A DNA stretch of 64,000 bases, taken from Micromonospora sp. Llam0 (GTDB taxonomy: Bacteria; Actinomycetota; Actinomycetes; Mycobacteriales; Micromonosporaceae). The stretch is from contig NZ_RJJY01000002.1 of the NCBI RefSeq assembly GCF_003751085.1, positions 744,001 to 808,000 on the forward strand, written 5' to 3'. Each line of letters opens with the position of its first letter. Position 1 is the stretch's first letter. Shown here in pieces: positions 1-8,355 of this stretch. The translations under genes and the position numbers were made by a program. The notes beneath the pieces were generated by a model. That model was not told the DNA's origin and ran no database searches. It worked only from the letters and a program-made list of their open reading frames with translations.

Positions 1-730
1 AGAGGGTGAGCACGCCCGGACCGGCAACGTTGAAGGTGCCGGGACGATCCTCCACCACGGCCCGGTGCAGCACCTCGAGCGCGTCGTCGACGTGCACGAA
101 CTGCAGCCGGGGGTCCCGGCCGAAGACGGTCGGCACCAGCGGCTGGGCGAAGTAGCGGGTCAGACTGGTCTCGGCGGTGGAGCCGATGAACGGAGCGAAC
201 CGCAGCACGGTGGCGGTGACGTCGGGCCGACGGCGGCGGAAGCCGCGCACGTACGCCTCGATGTCCAGGATGTCGCGGGCGAACCCGCCGCGCGGCACCT
301 CACGGGGCTCGGTGTCCTCGGTGAAGACCGCCGGATCGCGGAACGAGGCGCCGTACGCCGCCGTCGACGAACGCACCACCAGCTTGCGCAGACCGGACGC
401 CCGCTGGCAGGCGGCGAGCAGCTGCATGGTGCCGATGACGTTCTGTTCCTTCATCGCGGCGCGGCCGCCGTACTGCTGGTCCGGTCCACTGACCACGGCC
501 AGGTGCACGACGGCTGACGCGTCGAGGTCCGCGATGATGCCGCTGGCCGCGCCAGCGTCGGCGCGGACCTGGTCGACGTCGCGCAACAGATCCGCGAAGT
601 CCGGCGCCGGTGTGGCGGTGTCCAGCCCGACGACCCGGCCGACCCGGGGGTCGGCGGCGAGTCGACCGGCGACCCGGGCACCGATGAATCGGCTCGTCCC
701 GGTTACCACCACGGTCGGGGACCTCACCAT
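1..730 (-). CDS. NAD-dependent epimerase/dehydratase (GalE2-like), 3' end outside window
   Basis: This is an extended short-chain dehydrogenase whose N-terminus is complete (ATG at 728-730) and whose C-terminus runs off the left edge, leaving about 243 residues. The Rossmann motif VTGTSRFIGARVA lies at residues 8-20 and a sugar-nucleotide-epimerase-like core follows (VVRSSTAAYG, TVLRFAPFIG). The usual Tyr-x3-Lys catalytic pair is not obvious: the equivalent stretch reads DILDIEAYVRGF. It may therefore be a degenerate-site member rather than a true UDP-galactose epimerase. Its neighbours, a 33-residue basic protein and a small HTH protein, match the order Rv0501-Rv0500B-Rv0500A in M. tuberculosis, where the epimerase is called galE2. 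The substrate cannot be read from sequence. Confidence 0.85.
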   Translation of the reverse strand, partial: MVRSPTVVVTGTSRFIGARVAGRLAADPRVGRVVGLDTATPAPDFADLLRDVDQVRADAGAASGIIADLDASAVVHLAVVSGPDQQYGGRAAMKEQNVIGTMQLLAACQRASGLRKLVVRSSTAAYGASFRDPAVFTEDTEPREVPRGGFARDILDIEAYVRGFRRRRPDVTATVLRFAPFIGSTAETSLTRYFAQPLVPTVFGRDPRLQFVHVDDALEVLHRAVVEDRPGTFNVAGPGVLTL

Positions 731-794
731 GCGGCCCTCCAAGTGCCGGCGGGTGACCGGAGCGTTGCTGAGCCGGGCCTGGGCCCGGCCACGG

Positions 795-896
795 TCACTT
801 GCCGAGACGTCGACGCTGGACGCGGGTCTTGCGCAGCAGCTTGCGGTGCTTCTTCTTGGCCATACGCTTGCGGCGCTTCTTGACCACCGAGCCCAT
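795..896 (-). CDS. 33-residue basic protein, AURKAIP1/COX24 type (Rv0500B-like)
   Basis: The short reading frame encodes 33 residues, starting [19 protein letters not shown] and ending RRRLGK, with more than half Lys or Arg. It is almost identical in pattern to the small protein conserved between the HTH gene and galE2 across Actinobacteria, annotated in databases as an AURKAIP1/COX24-domain or ribosome-associated protein. Such a charge implies RNA or ribosome binding, which is inference. It lies 64 bases upstream of the epimerase start on the same strand and is probably co-transcribed with it. Its length is below the cut-off of most gene finders. Confidence 0.85.
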   Translation of the reverse strand: MGSVVKKRRKRMAKKKHRKLLRKTRVQRRRLGK

Positions 897-1118
897 ACGA
901 AAGCCTTTCCAACGAACGTTCGGGTCGGCCCGTGCGCAGCGTGCGGTGTGGCTGACGCGTGGGCCGAACTGGACAACCGGCCGGGCCGGCGGGCGGACTC
1001 ACCCGCGCATGCGACGGCACGGCCGGCGTCAAGCCTAGCCCGCGCGTGTCATCAGCACCAACGCGGCCCCGGCGCCAGCCGGGGGGACGCGTCGGTGCCG
1101 GGCGTCTCCGGATACCCG

Positions 1119-1331
1119 CTAGGCGGTCTCCCGGAAAGCCCCTCGCAGGTACTCGTGCACCGCGTGTTCCGGCACCCGGAACGACCGGCCGACCCGTACC
1201 GCGGAGAGTTCACCGGAGTGCACGAGTCGATAGACGGTCATCTTGGATACCCGCATCACCCTCGCCACCTCGGCGACGGTAAGGAACTTGACCTCCGACA
1301 GCCTGTCCTCGGACTGTGGTGATCCTGCCAT
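1119..1331 (-). CDS. small helix-turn-helix DNA-binding protein (excisionase/BldC-like, Rv0500A family)
   Basis: The 70-residue protein is essentially one winged-helix MerR/excisionase-type domain: FLTVAEVARVMRVSKMTVYR forms the helix-turn-helix at residues 17-36 and VRVGRSFRVPEHAV the wing. The same arrangement is seen in BldC-like and Rv0500A-like proteins. It is therefore a probable DNA-binding regulator with unknown targets. It lies upstream of the 33-residue protein and the epimerase on the same strand, with a gap of about 220 bases in which nothing else is recognisable. The ATG at 1331 gives a start with a normal-length N-terminal arm. Confidence 0.85.
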   Translation of the reverse strand: MAGSPQSEDRLSEVKFLTVAEVARVMRVSKMTVYRLVHSGELSAVRVGRSFRVPEHAVHEYLRGAFRETA

Positions 1332-1525
1332 GGTTCACCAATCCATCCCATTTCCCCGGCGCGTGCCGCCCGGCGGGACCCTTCCGCGCCGCGACGGGCA
1401 ACGCACGTGTTACCAGTACGGTAACGGGGTCGCTGTGACCGGCGCGATCCGTTCCGTCATTTGATCCCTACGGCGGGGGGCCGACACCCGTACGGGCTAC
1501 CGGCACGACGGCGGCGGGTGACGGC

Positions 1526-3226
1526 TCAGCCGACCGCCCGCCGGACGTAGTCGACGCACGCCTCCTGCAGGCCCTCCCAGGCTTCACCGAACTGCGTCCG
1601 GGCGGCCTCGTCGAGACCCACGCCGTCGTGCACCACGGCACGGAAGAACGCCAGCGTCCGCTCCTCACCGAACCGGTCGACCAGGTGCCGGACCGCCAGG
1701 TAGCCCACCCCGTACCCGGCACCGACCTGCCAGTCCTCGGCGTCCGCGGTCGGCTCGACGCTGCTCAGCGGCCCCTGCCAGTCCTGTTCCAGGACCAGCC
1801 GGCGGACGTCGTCCAGCCCTTCGTAGCGGACCACTGGCCGGCCGCCGGCCGCCGCGTGCTCCGCCAGTCCTTCGATCAGCCACCAGGCGGCCCGCTCCCG
1901 GTTCCCGCCGTCCGGCAGGGACGCGGCGTGGGTCAACTCGTGACGCAGCAGGTCCGGCCGGAGCACGTCGCGCAGGTTCGTGCCGTTGAGCACGATCTCG
2001 TAGTGTCCGCCGCCGACCGCCACCGCGTAGCCGGCAGTCCAGTCCGGACGGTTCCCGCCGTACCAACTGCCCCACTCGTCGGCGCCGGCGTAGAAGACCC
2101 GGTACCGGTCCGGGGCGGTGCCGGAGACCGCATACCGGTCCGCGACCGCTGCCGCCTCCTCGGCGTCGCGCAGCAGGTCGGACAGCAGATCCCGGTGCTG
2201 CGGGGTGGTTGCCACCAGGGTCCGGTTGCCGGTCGCGACGACCAGTTCACTGACCTCCCAGGGGCGGGGCCCGTCCTGCAGGGTCAGCGACGGCTCGACC
2301 GCGACGAGGCGCAGCCGTCCGCCCTCGGTGCTCCAGCGCTGACCAACCACCACCTCGCTGGTCTCGCAGGACGGCACCACGAAGCAGTGCTGGTAGCTGA
2401 CCAGCAGCCGCCACTCGGTGCCGAGCGCCGCCGGGCCGGTCGGCACCGGGGCGGCCGGTGACGATGACGGGCCGGCAGTGACCGTCGCCGTCGGCGCGGT
2501 GGTGGCCGTCGGGGCGGCGGTCGCCGTGGCGGTCGTGGCGGTCGCCGTGGCCGTCACCGTGGCGGGCGGGGCGGGCGGGGCGGTCGGGGCGGTGGTCGGC
2601 GTGGCCGACCCGGTGGCCGCTGGCGTGGGCGCGGCGGTGGCAGTCGGGTCGAACTCGACCGGCAGCGTACTGACCGACGGGCGCCACGCCGTCACCTGCA
2701 TCGCGCGCAGGGTCTTGAACTGGCGGGCCAGATCGTCGTGAGCGGCCGAGCCGGGTTCGGTGACCGCGAGGAACCCCCGTTCGTCGCCGGCGATCAACGC
2801 GGCGGCCTGCTGGTCGAGCAGGGCGTTGATCTGAGTACGCAGCCAGGCCTGGGTAGCGTCCGGCGGATCGCCCGGCACCGGGCTGGCCGGCGGGCCGGTC
2901 TGCGGGGTGACCGTCGGCTCGATCACCGGTGGTTCCGGGCTGGGCAATCGGTCGATCAGCGCCACCGCACCGACCACCGGCACGGCGCAGAACAACACCG
3001 TCGCGACGATGCCGAGCACCGGCCAGAGCGACCAGCGCCGCTCCGGCGGCGGGGTCACCGGGGCCGGCGCGGGATCCGGCCGATCCGGCTGGTCCGTTGA
3101 CGACGACTCCGGCCGGTCCGATCCGTCGGACTCCGGCCGGTCCGCCGAACTGTCCGGCTCTCGCTGATCCGCCGATCCGTCCGGGTCCGGCTGGTCGATC
3201 GGTACGGAGTCCTGCCGGTCGGTCAC
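1526..3226 (-). CDS. membrane-anchored, low-complexity-linker protein with gluzincin-like HExxH domain
   Basis: The 566-residue protein has four visible parts. A disordered cytoplasmic N-terminus (residues 1-65) is made of Asp/Ser/Pro/Arg repeats. One membrane segment follows (about 70-95, LGIVATVLFCAVPVVGAVAL). An extracellular domain is interrupted by a Thr/Ala/Pro mucin-like linker at about 200-260. The C-terminal domain carries HELTH (H429, H433) with Glu452 in WLIEGLAEH, the HExxH...E layout of zinc peptidases of the MA clan. It is thus a candidate surface metalloprotease, although this peptidase-MA-like family is often uncharacterised and may not be active. It has no obvious operon partner. 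Confidence 0.75.
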   Translation of the reverse strand: MTDRQDSVPIDQPDPDGSADQREPDSSADRPESDGSDRPESSSTDQPDRPDPAPAPVTPPPERRWSLWPVLGIVATVLFCAVPVVGAVALIDRLPSPEPPVIEPTVTPQTGPPASPVPGDPPDATQAWLRTQINALLDQQAAALIAGDERGFLAVTEPGSAAHDDLARQFKTLRAMQVTAWRPSVSTLPVEFDPTATAAPTPAATGSATPTTAPTAPPAPPATVTATATATTATATAAPTATTAPTATVTAGPSSSPAAPVPTGPAALGTEWRLLVSYQHCFVVPSCETSEVVVGQRWSTEGGRLRLVAVEPSLTLQDGPRPWEVSELVVATGNRTLVATTPQHRDLLSDLLRDAEEAAAVADRYAVSGTAPDRYRVFYAGADEWGSWYGGNRPDWTAGYAVAVGGGHYEIVLNGTNLRDVLRPDLLRHELTHAASLPDGGNRERAAWWLIEGLAEHAAAGGRPVVRYEGLDDVRRLVLEQDWQGPLSSVEPTADAEDWQVGAGYGVGYLAVRHLVDRFGEERTLAFFRAVVHDGVGLDEAARTQFGEAWEGLQEACVDYVRRAVG

Positions 3227-3298
3227 CCGCCGAATGATACGGGGACCGGAACCAGCCCGGTCCAGCCCGGGTTGAGCGGCAGCACAGGGGTGCCGGCG

Positions 3299-4219
3299 TC
3301 AGTCGCGGGAGCGCAGCGCCCGGCCGAGAAACGCCACGTTGGCCGGGCGTTCGGCCAGCCGGCGCATCAGGTAGCCGTACCAGTCGGTGCCGTAGGGCAG
3401 GTAGACCCGCATGGTGTAGCCCTCCCCCGCGAGCCGGGCCTGTTCGGCCGGTCGGACCCCGTACAGCATCTGGAACTCGAACTCCTCCGGCGCCCGGTCG
3501 AACCAGCGGGCCCGGTCCTCGGCGATCGCGATCAGGCGCGGGTCGTGGGTGGCCAGCATCGGGTAGCCGGCGCCGGAGAACAGGATGTTGAGGCACCGTA
3601 CGAAGGACTTGTCGACGTCGATCGCCGACTGGTAGGCGACCGACTCCGGCTCCGCGTACGCCCCCTTGCACAGCCGCACCCGGGAACCGGCGGTGGCCAG
3701 CTCCCGGCAGTCCGCCTCGGTACGCCGCAGGTACGCCTGCAGCACCGCACCGGTGGACGGATGGTCGGCACGCAGGGTCTGCAGAATGTCCAGGGTCGAG
3801 TCGGTGGTGGTGTGGTCCTCCATGTCGAGGGTGACGGTGCCACCGACGGCGGCCGCCGCCGCGCAGATCGCCCGGGCGTGCCCGGTCGCCGCCGGCTCGT
3901 CGAACCGCTGTCCGAGCGCGGAGAGCTTCACGCTGACGTCGGTGCCGGCGGCGAGGCCGGCCCGGTCCAACGCGTCCAGCAGGGCCAGGTACTCCGCCCG
4001 CACCGCGCTGGCCTGCTCAGCGGTGGTGGTGTCCTCACCGAGGTGGTCGATGCTGATCACCACACCGGTGCCGGTGAGCTCGGCGGCGGCGGTCAACGCC
4101 TCGTCGATGGTGGTGCCGCCGACGAATCGGCGTACCACGTCACGGCTGACCGGGGCGGCGGCGACCAGCCGTTCGATCGTGGTCGACCGGGACGCGGCGA
4201 GGATGACCGAGCGAAGCAT
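3299..4219 (-). CDS. proline dehydrogenase (monofunctional)
   Basis: The 306-residue protein is a single-domain FAD-dependent proline dehydrogenase, which oxidises L-proline to delta-1-pyrroline-5-carboxylate. Recognisable pieces are the TIM-barrel strands VVISIDHLGE, VSVKLSALGQ, VTLDMEDHTTT and VRLCKGAYAEPE, plus the substrate-binding helix FQMLYGVRPAEQARLAGEGY. The protein ends with YLMRRLAERPANVAFLGRAL, where the family has its conserved paired arginines. The reading frame is open far upstream, but the family N-terminus fits MLRSVILAAS at 4219. No P5C dehydrogenase gene lies beside it, so the pathway's second step must be elsewhere. Confidence 0.92.
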   Translation of the reverse strand: MLRSVILAASRSTTIERLVAAAPVSRDVVRRFVGGTTIDEALTAAAELTGTGVVISIDHLGEDTTTAEQASAVRAEYLALLDALDRAGLAAGTDVSVKLSALGQRFDEPAATGHARAICAAAAAVGGTVTLDMEDHTTTDSTLDILQTLRADHPSTGAVLQAYLRRTEADCRELATAGSRVRLCKGAYAEPESVAYQSAIDVDKSFVRCLNILFSGAGYPMLATHDPRLIAIAEDRARWFDRAPEEFEFQMLYGVRPAEQARLAGEGYTMRVYLPYGTDWYGYLMRRLAERPANVAFLGRALRSRD

Positions 4220-4261
4220 AGGGCGAGCGTATCGCCCTTGACCACGACCGGCCCGGCCAGT

Positions 4262-4330
4262 GGCCGAGGTCCGGCGACGGCCGAGGTCCGGCGACGGCCG
4301 AGGTCCGGCCGGTGGCCGAGGTCCGGCGAC
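4262..4330. repeat. four imperfect tandem copies of a 17-base unit
   Basis: The unit GGCCGAGGTCCGGCGAC occurs four times head to tail, the third copy ending in CGGCCGGT. It fills the divergent gap between the proline dehydrogenase start and the small lipoprotein gene. It may be a simple replication-slippage array. It also sits where the promoters of both genes should be. Confidence 0.75.
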
Positions 4331-4363
4331 GCCGGGCGTGCGTCGGTGAGCTACAACAGTGCT

Positions 4364-4651
4364 GTGGACAAGATCTCCCCGCGTCGGCTCCGGTCGACCA
4401 GTGTCCAGCTCGGTGCGCTGACCGCGCTGGCGCTCTCCCTCTCCGGCTGCAACCTGGTCCCGGACGACGACTGCGATGACGACCGGTCGATGGGTGCCGG
4501 CTCCGGCGGCGGCACGACGGTGCTGGCGATGGCTGCCGGCGGCGCCGGGGCGGTCGTCGCCCGTACCGCGCCGGAAGCTCCGGCCCGGACCGCCGTGGCC
4601 CTGCCCGACCGAGGCGGGTTCGGCACCCACCTCGCCTCCTGCGGCGGCTGA
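4364..4651 (+). CDS. small lipoprotein with C-terminal RGGFG tail, partner of ATP-grasp enzyme (YgiB-like)
   Basis: The 95-residue protein begins with a positively charged n-region (DKISPRRLRST) and a hydrophobic segment ending in the lipobox LSLSGC, so it is a probable lipoprotein. An Asp-rich stretch (PDDDCDDDR) and a Gly/Ala-rich middle follow, and it ends DRGGFGTHLASCGG. The RGGFG near the C-terminus is, from memory, also found in E. coli YgiB, whose gene likewise precedes a glutathionylspermidine-synthase-like gene. Its stop is 2 bases before the ATG of that downstream gene. A GTG at 4346, six codons upstream, is an alternative start. Confidence 0.65.
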   Translation: MDKISPRRLRSTSVQLGALTALALSLSGCNLVPDDDCDDDRSMGAGSGGGTTVLAMAAGGAGAVVARTAPEAPARTAVALPDRGGFGTHLASCGG

Positions 4652-4653
4652 GC

Positions 4654-5820
4654 ATGCGGCGCGAAACCTGCCGGCCCCGGCCGGACTGGGACGCGACGGT
4701 ACGGCAGCAGGGTCTGGTGTACGCCGACACCGAGCTGCCCAACGGCTCGGTGATGTCCTACTGGGACGAATCCGCCTGCTACGCCTTCGACCTGCCGGAG
4801 GTGCTGCGGCTGGAGGAGGCGACCGAGGAGCTGCACCGGATGGCGGTGACGGCGGCCGAGTACGTGGTGACGCACCGGAGGTACGCCGACTTCGGCATTC
4901 CGGCGTGGGCCGCCGACGCCGTCGCCCGGTCGTTGCGCGAGCAGCCACCGAGTCTGTACGGCCGGTTCGACCTCTGGTACGACGGCTCCTGGCCGCCGAA
5001 GCTGTTGGAGTACAACGCCGACACCCCCACCGCCCTGGTCGAAGCCGCGATCGTGCAGTGGTACTGGCTGGAGGACACCCGACCGCAGCTCGACCAGTGG
5101 AACAGCCTGCACGAACGGCTGGTGGCGGGCTGGGCGCAGATCAAGGCCGGGATGTACCACCCGACGCTGCACGTCACCTGGTCGAGCGAGGAGGAGACCG
5201 GCGAGGATCTGATGACCGCCGGCTACCTCGCCGAGACCGCCCGCCAGGCCGGGCTGACCGCCGAGCTGCTGCCGATGCTGGACGTCGGCTGGGACGGCCG
5301 ACGCTTCGTTGACGCCGCCGACCAGCCGATCACCACCTGCTTCAAGCTCTACCCGTGGGAGTGGATGCTGGCCGAGCCGTACGGGCGGCTGGCGCTCGAA
5401 CCGGGCACCCCGACCACCTGGATCGAGCCGGCCTGGAAGCTGCTGCTGTCGAACAAGGCGCTGCTGGCGGTGCTCTGGGAGCTGTTTCCGGACCACCCGT
5501 ACCTGCTGCCGGCGTACCTGGACGGACCGCGCGCGATGCCGGAGTACGTCGCCAAGCCGCTGCTCGGCCGGGAAGGCGCGGCGGTACGGATCGTGACCGC
5601 TGCCGGCGAGATCGAAAGTCCGGGCGACTACGGTGCCGAAGGCTGGTGCTACCAGGAGTTCCGGGCGCTGCCGGCGTTCGACGGCAACCATCTGGTGCTG
5701 GGCAGCTGGGTGGTGGACGGCGAGTCGGCCGGTGCCGGGTTGCGGGAGAGTTCCGGTTTGATAACCGACGGGTACGCCCGGTTTCTGCCGCACTACGTGG
5801 CCGCCCACCGGGCGATCTGA
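4654..5820 (+). CDS. glutathionylspermidine synthase family ATP-grasp ligase (YgiC/YjfC-like)
   Basis: The 388-residue protein matches the C-terminal ATP-grasp amidoligase domain of glutathionylspermidine synthase and lacks the amidase domain. Family landmarks are SYWDESACYAF near residue 35, FDLWYDGSWPPKLLEYNADTPT around 105-125, NLFPDHP-type LFPDHPYLLPAYL near 280, and the nucleotide-binding YVAKPLLGREGAAV. Enzymes of this group form amide bonds between a carboxylate and an amine. Actinobacteria use mycothiol rather than glutathione, so the substrate is probably a peptide or protein. The immediately upstream lipoprotein with a conserved tail is the natural candidate partner, which is inference. 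Confidence 0.85.
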   Translation: MRRETCRPRPDWDATVRQQGLVYADTELPNGSVMSYWDESACYAFDLPEVLRLEEATEELHRMAVTAAEYVVTHRRYADFGIPAWAADAVARSLREQPPSLYGRFDLWYDGSWPPKLLEYNADTPTALVEAAIVQWYWLEDTRPQLDQWNSLHERLVAGWAQIKAGMYHPTLHVTWSSEEETGEDLMTAGYLAETARQAGLTAELLPMLDVGWDGRRFVDAADQPITTCFKLYPWEWMLAEPYGRLALEPGTPTTWIEPAWKLLLSNKALLAVLWELFPDHPYLLPAYLDGPRAMPEYVAKPLLGREGAAVRIVTAAGEIESPGDYGAEGWCYQEFRALPAFDGNHLVLGSWVVDGESAGAGLRESSGLITDGYARFLPHYVAAHRAI

Positions 5821-5838
5821 ATCGTCTACGGTTGTCAG

Positions 5839-6390
5839 GTGGACTTCGACGCCTACGCGCGGACCGCAGTTGATCTGGTCAACTCCCCGTTGGCTGACCT
5901 CGACGACCTGAGGGCGCTGTTCCACGGCGACCACGTCTGGATGTGCGACGAGGTCTGTGACCGCGACCTGGCGGTGTTCCGGCGGGCCGGTAGACGCCTG
6001 CGGGACGTCTTCGAGTACGGCACCACCGGGCGCGACGCCGACGCGGTCGCCGAGCTCAACTCGCTGCTCGCTGCGTTTCCGGTGCAGCCGCGAATCTCCG
6101 GCCACGACTCCAACGACTGGCACATGCACGTGACCGGCCGGGGCGCCTCGGTCAGCGCCGAGTATCTGGCCGGGGCGGTGTGGGGGCTGTCGGTCTGGCT
6201 GTGCGAGTACGGCAGTGCCCGGTTCGGTGTCTGCGCCGACGCCCGCTGCGGCAACGTCTACCTGGACACGTCGTCGAACTGCTGCCGGCGGTTCTGCTCC
6301 GAGCGCTGCGCCACCCGCTCGCACGTGGCCGCGCACCGGGCCCGCAAACGAGCCGCGGTCGAGGACAAGCCGCTGCTGCCGGTCAGCTGA
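5839..6390 (+). CDS. CGNR zinc-finger/ABATE-domain protein, putative regulator
   Basis: The 183-residue protein has an N-terminal alpha-helical ABATE-like region opening FDAYARTAVDLVNSPLADL and a C-terminal treble-clef zinc finger. The finger spans about residues 132-165, with ligands in CADARCGNVY and CCRRFCSERC, followed by a basic helix AAHRARKRAAV. The defining CGNR is degenerate here (CATR). Members of this family are presumed stress-responsive transcription regulators that bind an unknown ligand. The GTG start at 5839 is the only one that gives the conserved N-terminus. It is 18 bases downstream of the ATP-grasp gene and may share its transcript. Confidence 0.8.
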   Translation: MDFDAYARTAVDLVNSPLADLDDLRALFHGDHVWMCDEVCDRDLAVFRRAGRRLRDVFEYGTTGRDADAVAELNSLLAAFPVQPRISGHDSNDWHMHVTGRGASVSAEYLAGAVWGLSVWLCEYGSARFGVCADARCGNVYLDTSSNCCRRFCSERCATRSHVAAHRARKRAAVEDKPLLPVS

Positions 6391-6429
6391 CCGGTCTTTC
6401 CCGGCTCGAGCCGGCCGGGCTTCCCCGGC

Positions 6430-7269
6430 TCAGCTGGCCGGCTGGTCGGCGGTCGCCGACCGGCCGGGGCTGCCGCCGTCGACGGCGGCCAGGTGCCGGC
6501 GGGCGAACGCCAACGACTCGCGCAGGTCGGCCTCGCGCACCGTACGGCTGCGGGCGCCCCGGGTGGCGACCTCGACCGCCACCGCGCCCTGGAAGGCGTT
6601 GCCGGCCAGCGCGCCGAGCAACTCGCCGCACGGCTGGTTGCCCCGGCCGGGGACCAGGTGCTCGTCGCGGCCGAGGCCGCTGCCGTCGCCGAGGTGCACG
6701 TGCTCCAGCCGGTCGCCCATCGCGTCGGCGAGGGCCAGCGCGTCGGCCCGCGACGCGGCGCAGTGCGACAGGTCAAGGGTGTACGCGTCGTAGCCGACCT
6801 CGGTCGGATCCCAGCCGGGCTGGTACGGGACGAACTCACGGCCGGCCATCCGGACCGGGAACATGTTCTCCACCGCGAACCGCACCTGCGGGTGGGCGTC
6901 GCGCAGGGTACGCAGCCCGTCCGCGAAGGTACGGGCGTAGTCGCGTTGCCAGCTGAACGGTGGGTGCACCACGACGGTCGGCGCGCCGAGCGTCTCGGCC
7001 AGGACGGCGGAGCGGCGCAGCCGTTCCCACGGGTCGGAGCTCCAGACCCGCTGGGTGACCAGCAGGCAGGGGGCGTGCACGGCGAGTACCGGCACACCGT
7101 AGTGCGCGGCGAGCCCGCGCAGCGCGCCGGCGTCCTGGCTGACCGCATCGGTCCAGACCATCACCTCGATGCCGTCGTAGCCGAGCGCGGCGGCCAGCTC
7201 GAAGGCGGCCGCTGTCGGCTCGGGGAACACCGAGGAACTGGAGAGCAGCACGGGTACCGCGGAGGTCAC
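6430..7269 (-). CDS. sugar phosphate isomerase/epimerase, AP-endonuclease-2-type TIM barrel (Rv0498-like)
   Basis: The 279-residue protein is a xylose-isomerase-like TIM barrel. Strand-end residues typical of metal ligands are visible in [51 protein letters not shown] and [10 protein letters not shown]. It lies downstream of the Ppx/GppA gene with a 4-base ATGA overlap, the same pairing as Rv0496-Rv0498, so the two are translationally coupled. The substrate is unknown. The family ranges from inosose and hydroxypyruvate isomerases to repair endonucleases, and this member has been grouped with the former. Confidence 0.85.
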   Translation of the reverse strand: MTSAVPVLLSSSSVFPEPTAAAFELAAALGYDGIEVMVWTDAVSQDAGALRGLAAHYGVPVLAVHAPCLLVTQRVWSSDPWERLRRSAVLAETLGAPTVVVHPPFSWQRDYARTFADGLRTLRDAHPQVRFAVENMFPVRMAGREFVPYQPGWDPTEVGYDAYTLDLSHCAASRADALALADAMGDRLEHVHLGDGSGLGRDEHLVPGRGNQPCGELLGALAGNAFQGAVAVEVATRGARSRTVREADLRESLAFARRHLAAVDGGSPGRSATADQPAS

Positions 7270-8279
7270 GTCGCCCAGCCTAGCCCGGCCGGCGCGGGCC
7301 CGCCGGATCGGTGGACCGGGCCCGGGTCACCGGCAGAGGTCAGCTCCAGCTGCGCCATCCGGCGCAGGATCACCCCTTCCCGCAGTGCCCACGGGCAGAT
7401 GTCCAGCGACTCGATGCCCAGCTGTCGCATCACCGACTCGGCCACCACCGCTCCCGCCAGCAACTGGTGCCCCCGGCTGGCGCTGACCCCTTCGAGTTCG
7501 TGCAACTCGGCGGGCGGGATGTGCCGGATGAACCCCGTCACCTGGCGCAGCCCGGCGCGGGTCAGCCGCCGGGGTGCCCACAGCCCGGCGCTGGACGGCG
7601 CGGCCCCGGTCAGCCGGGCCAGGGTGCGGAACGTCTTGGAGGTGCCGACCGCCCGGTCCCAGCCCTGCGCCTGCAGCAGCGGAACCATCGTCTGCACCTG
7701 GGCGTCGACGTACTCCCGCAGTTCGCTGACGAACTGTGCGGAAGGCGGGCTGACGGTGAACGGGGTGACACCGAGCCGTTCCCGGGTCAACCGGCCGGCA
7801 CCGAGCGGCAGCGACTGGGCCAGGTGCGGCTCCTCGTCGACCCCGGCGGCCAGCTCCAGGGAGCCGCCGCCGATGTCCAGCACCATCAGCCGGCCGGCGG
7901 ACCAGCCGAACCAGCGGCGGACCGCGAGGAAGGTCATCCGGGCCTCGTCGGCACCGGAGAGCACCTGCAGGTGCACGCCGGTCTCGGCGCGGACCCGGGC
8001 CAGCACCGCCGCCGAGTTGGTGGCGTCGCGCACCGCCGAGGTGGCGAATGCGATCAGGTCGCTGGTTTGCCAGTGCTCGGCCGCAGCCCGCGCGGCGGCC
8101 ACCGCCTCGACCAGGGCGTCCGCCCCGGCCGGGGTGAGCGCGCCGTCCGGTCCGATCTGTTCGGCGAGCCGCAGCAGCGACTTTTCCGAGTGCGCCGGCC
8201 ACGGGTGGGCGCCGGGGTGCGCGTCCACCACGAGCAGATGCACGGTGTTGGAACCGACGTCGAGCACACCCAGTCGCAT
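7266..8279 (-). CDS. Ppx/GppA-family exopolyphosphatase/pppGpp phosphohydrolase (Rv0496-like)
   Basis: The 337-residue protein carries the ASKHA-fold phosphate-1 motif [14 protein letters not shown] at residues 5-18 and phosphate-2 motif [12 protein letters not shown] near 140. It has only the two actin-like domains of the short Ppx1 type, without the C-terminal HD domain of longer GppA proteins. The role is hydrolysis of polyphosphate or of pppGpp. Mycobacterial Ppx1 prefers short-chain polyphosphate, which fits a location near SenX3-RegX3 and PhoU. It overlaps the downstream isomerase by 4 bases. Confidence 0.9.
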   Translation of the reverse strand: MRLGVLDVGSNTVHLLVVDAHPGAHPWPAHSEKSLLRLAEQIGPDGALTPAGADALVEAVAAARAAAEHWQTSDLIAFATSAVRDATNSAAVLARVRAETGVHLQVLSGADEARMTFLAVRRWFGWSAGRLMVLDIGGGSLELAAGVDEEPHLAQSLPLGAGRLTRERLGVTPFTVSPPSAQFVSELREYVDAQVQTMVPLLQAQGWDRAVGTSKTFRTLARLTGAAPSSAGLWAPRRLTRAGLRQVTGFIRHIPPAELHELEGVSASRGHQLLAGAVVAESVMRQLGIESLDICPWALREGVILRRMAQLELTSAGDPGPVHRSGGPAPAGLGWAT

Positions 8280-8355
8280 GTGATCACCCTAGGCCAACCG
8301 GGCGTACCGACCCGCTTGCCCGGCCCGCCGCAGGTGGCAGGCGTACGCTGGCCGG

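Noticed and set aside
177..1322. Long plus-strand reading frame across the epimerase and HTH genes
   Set aside because: It is the antisense of three genes with clear family motifs; its protein is Arg/Pro-rich with no recognisable domain.
4220..4948. Upstream extension of the proline dehydrogenase frame
   Set aside because: The open frame is a by-product of high GC and crosses the tandem repeats and the lipoprotein gene; the family N-terminus is at 4219.
4351..6336. 661-codon minus-strand frame
   Set aside because: It is antisense to the ATP-grasp and CGNR genes, both of which have strong motifs.
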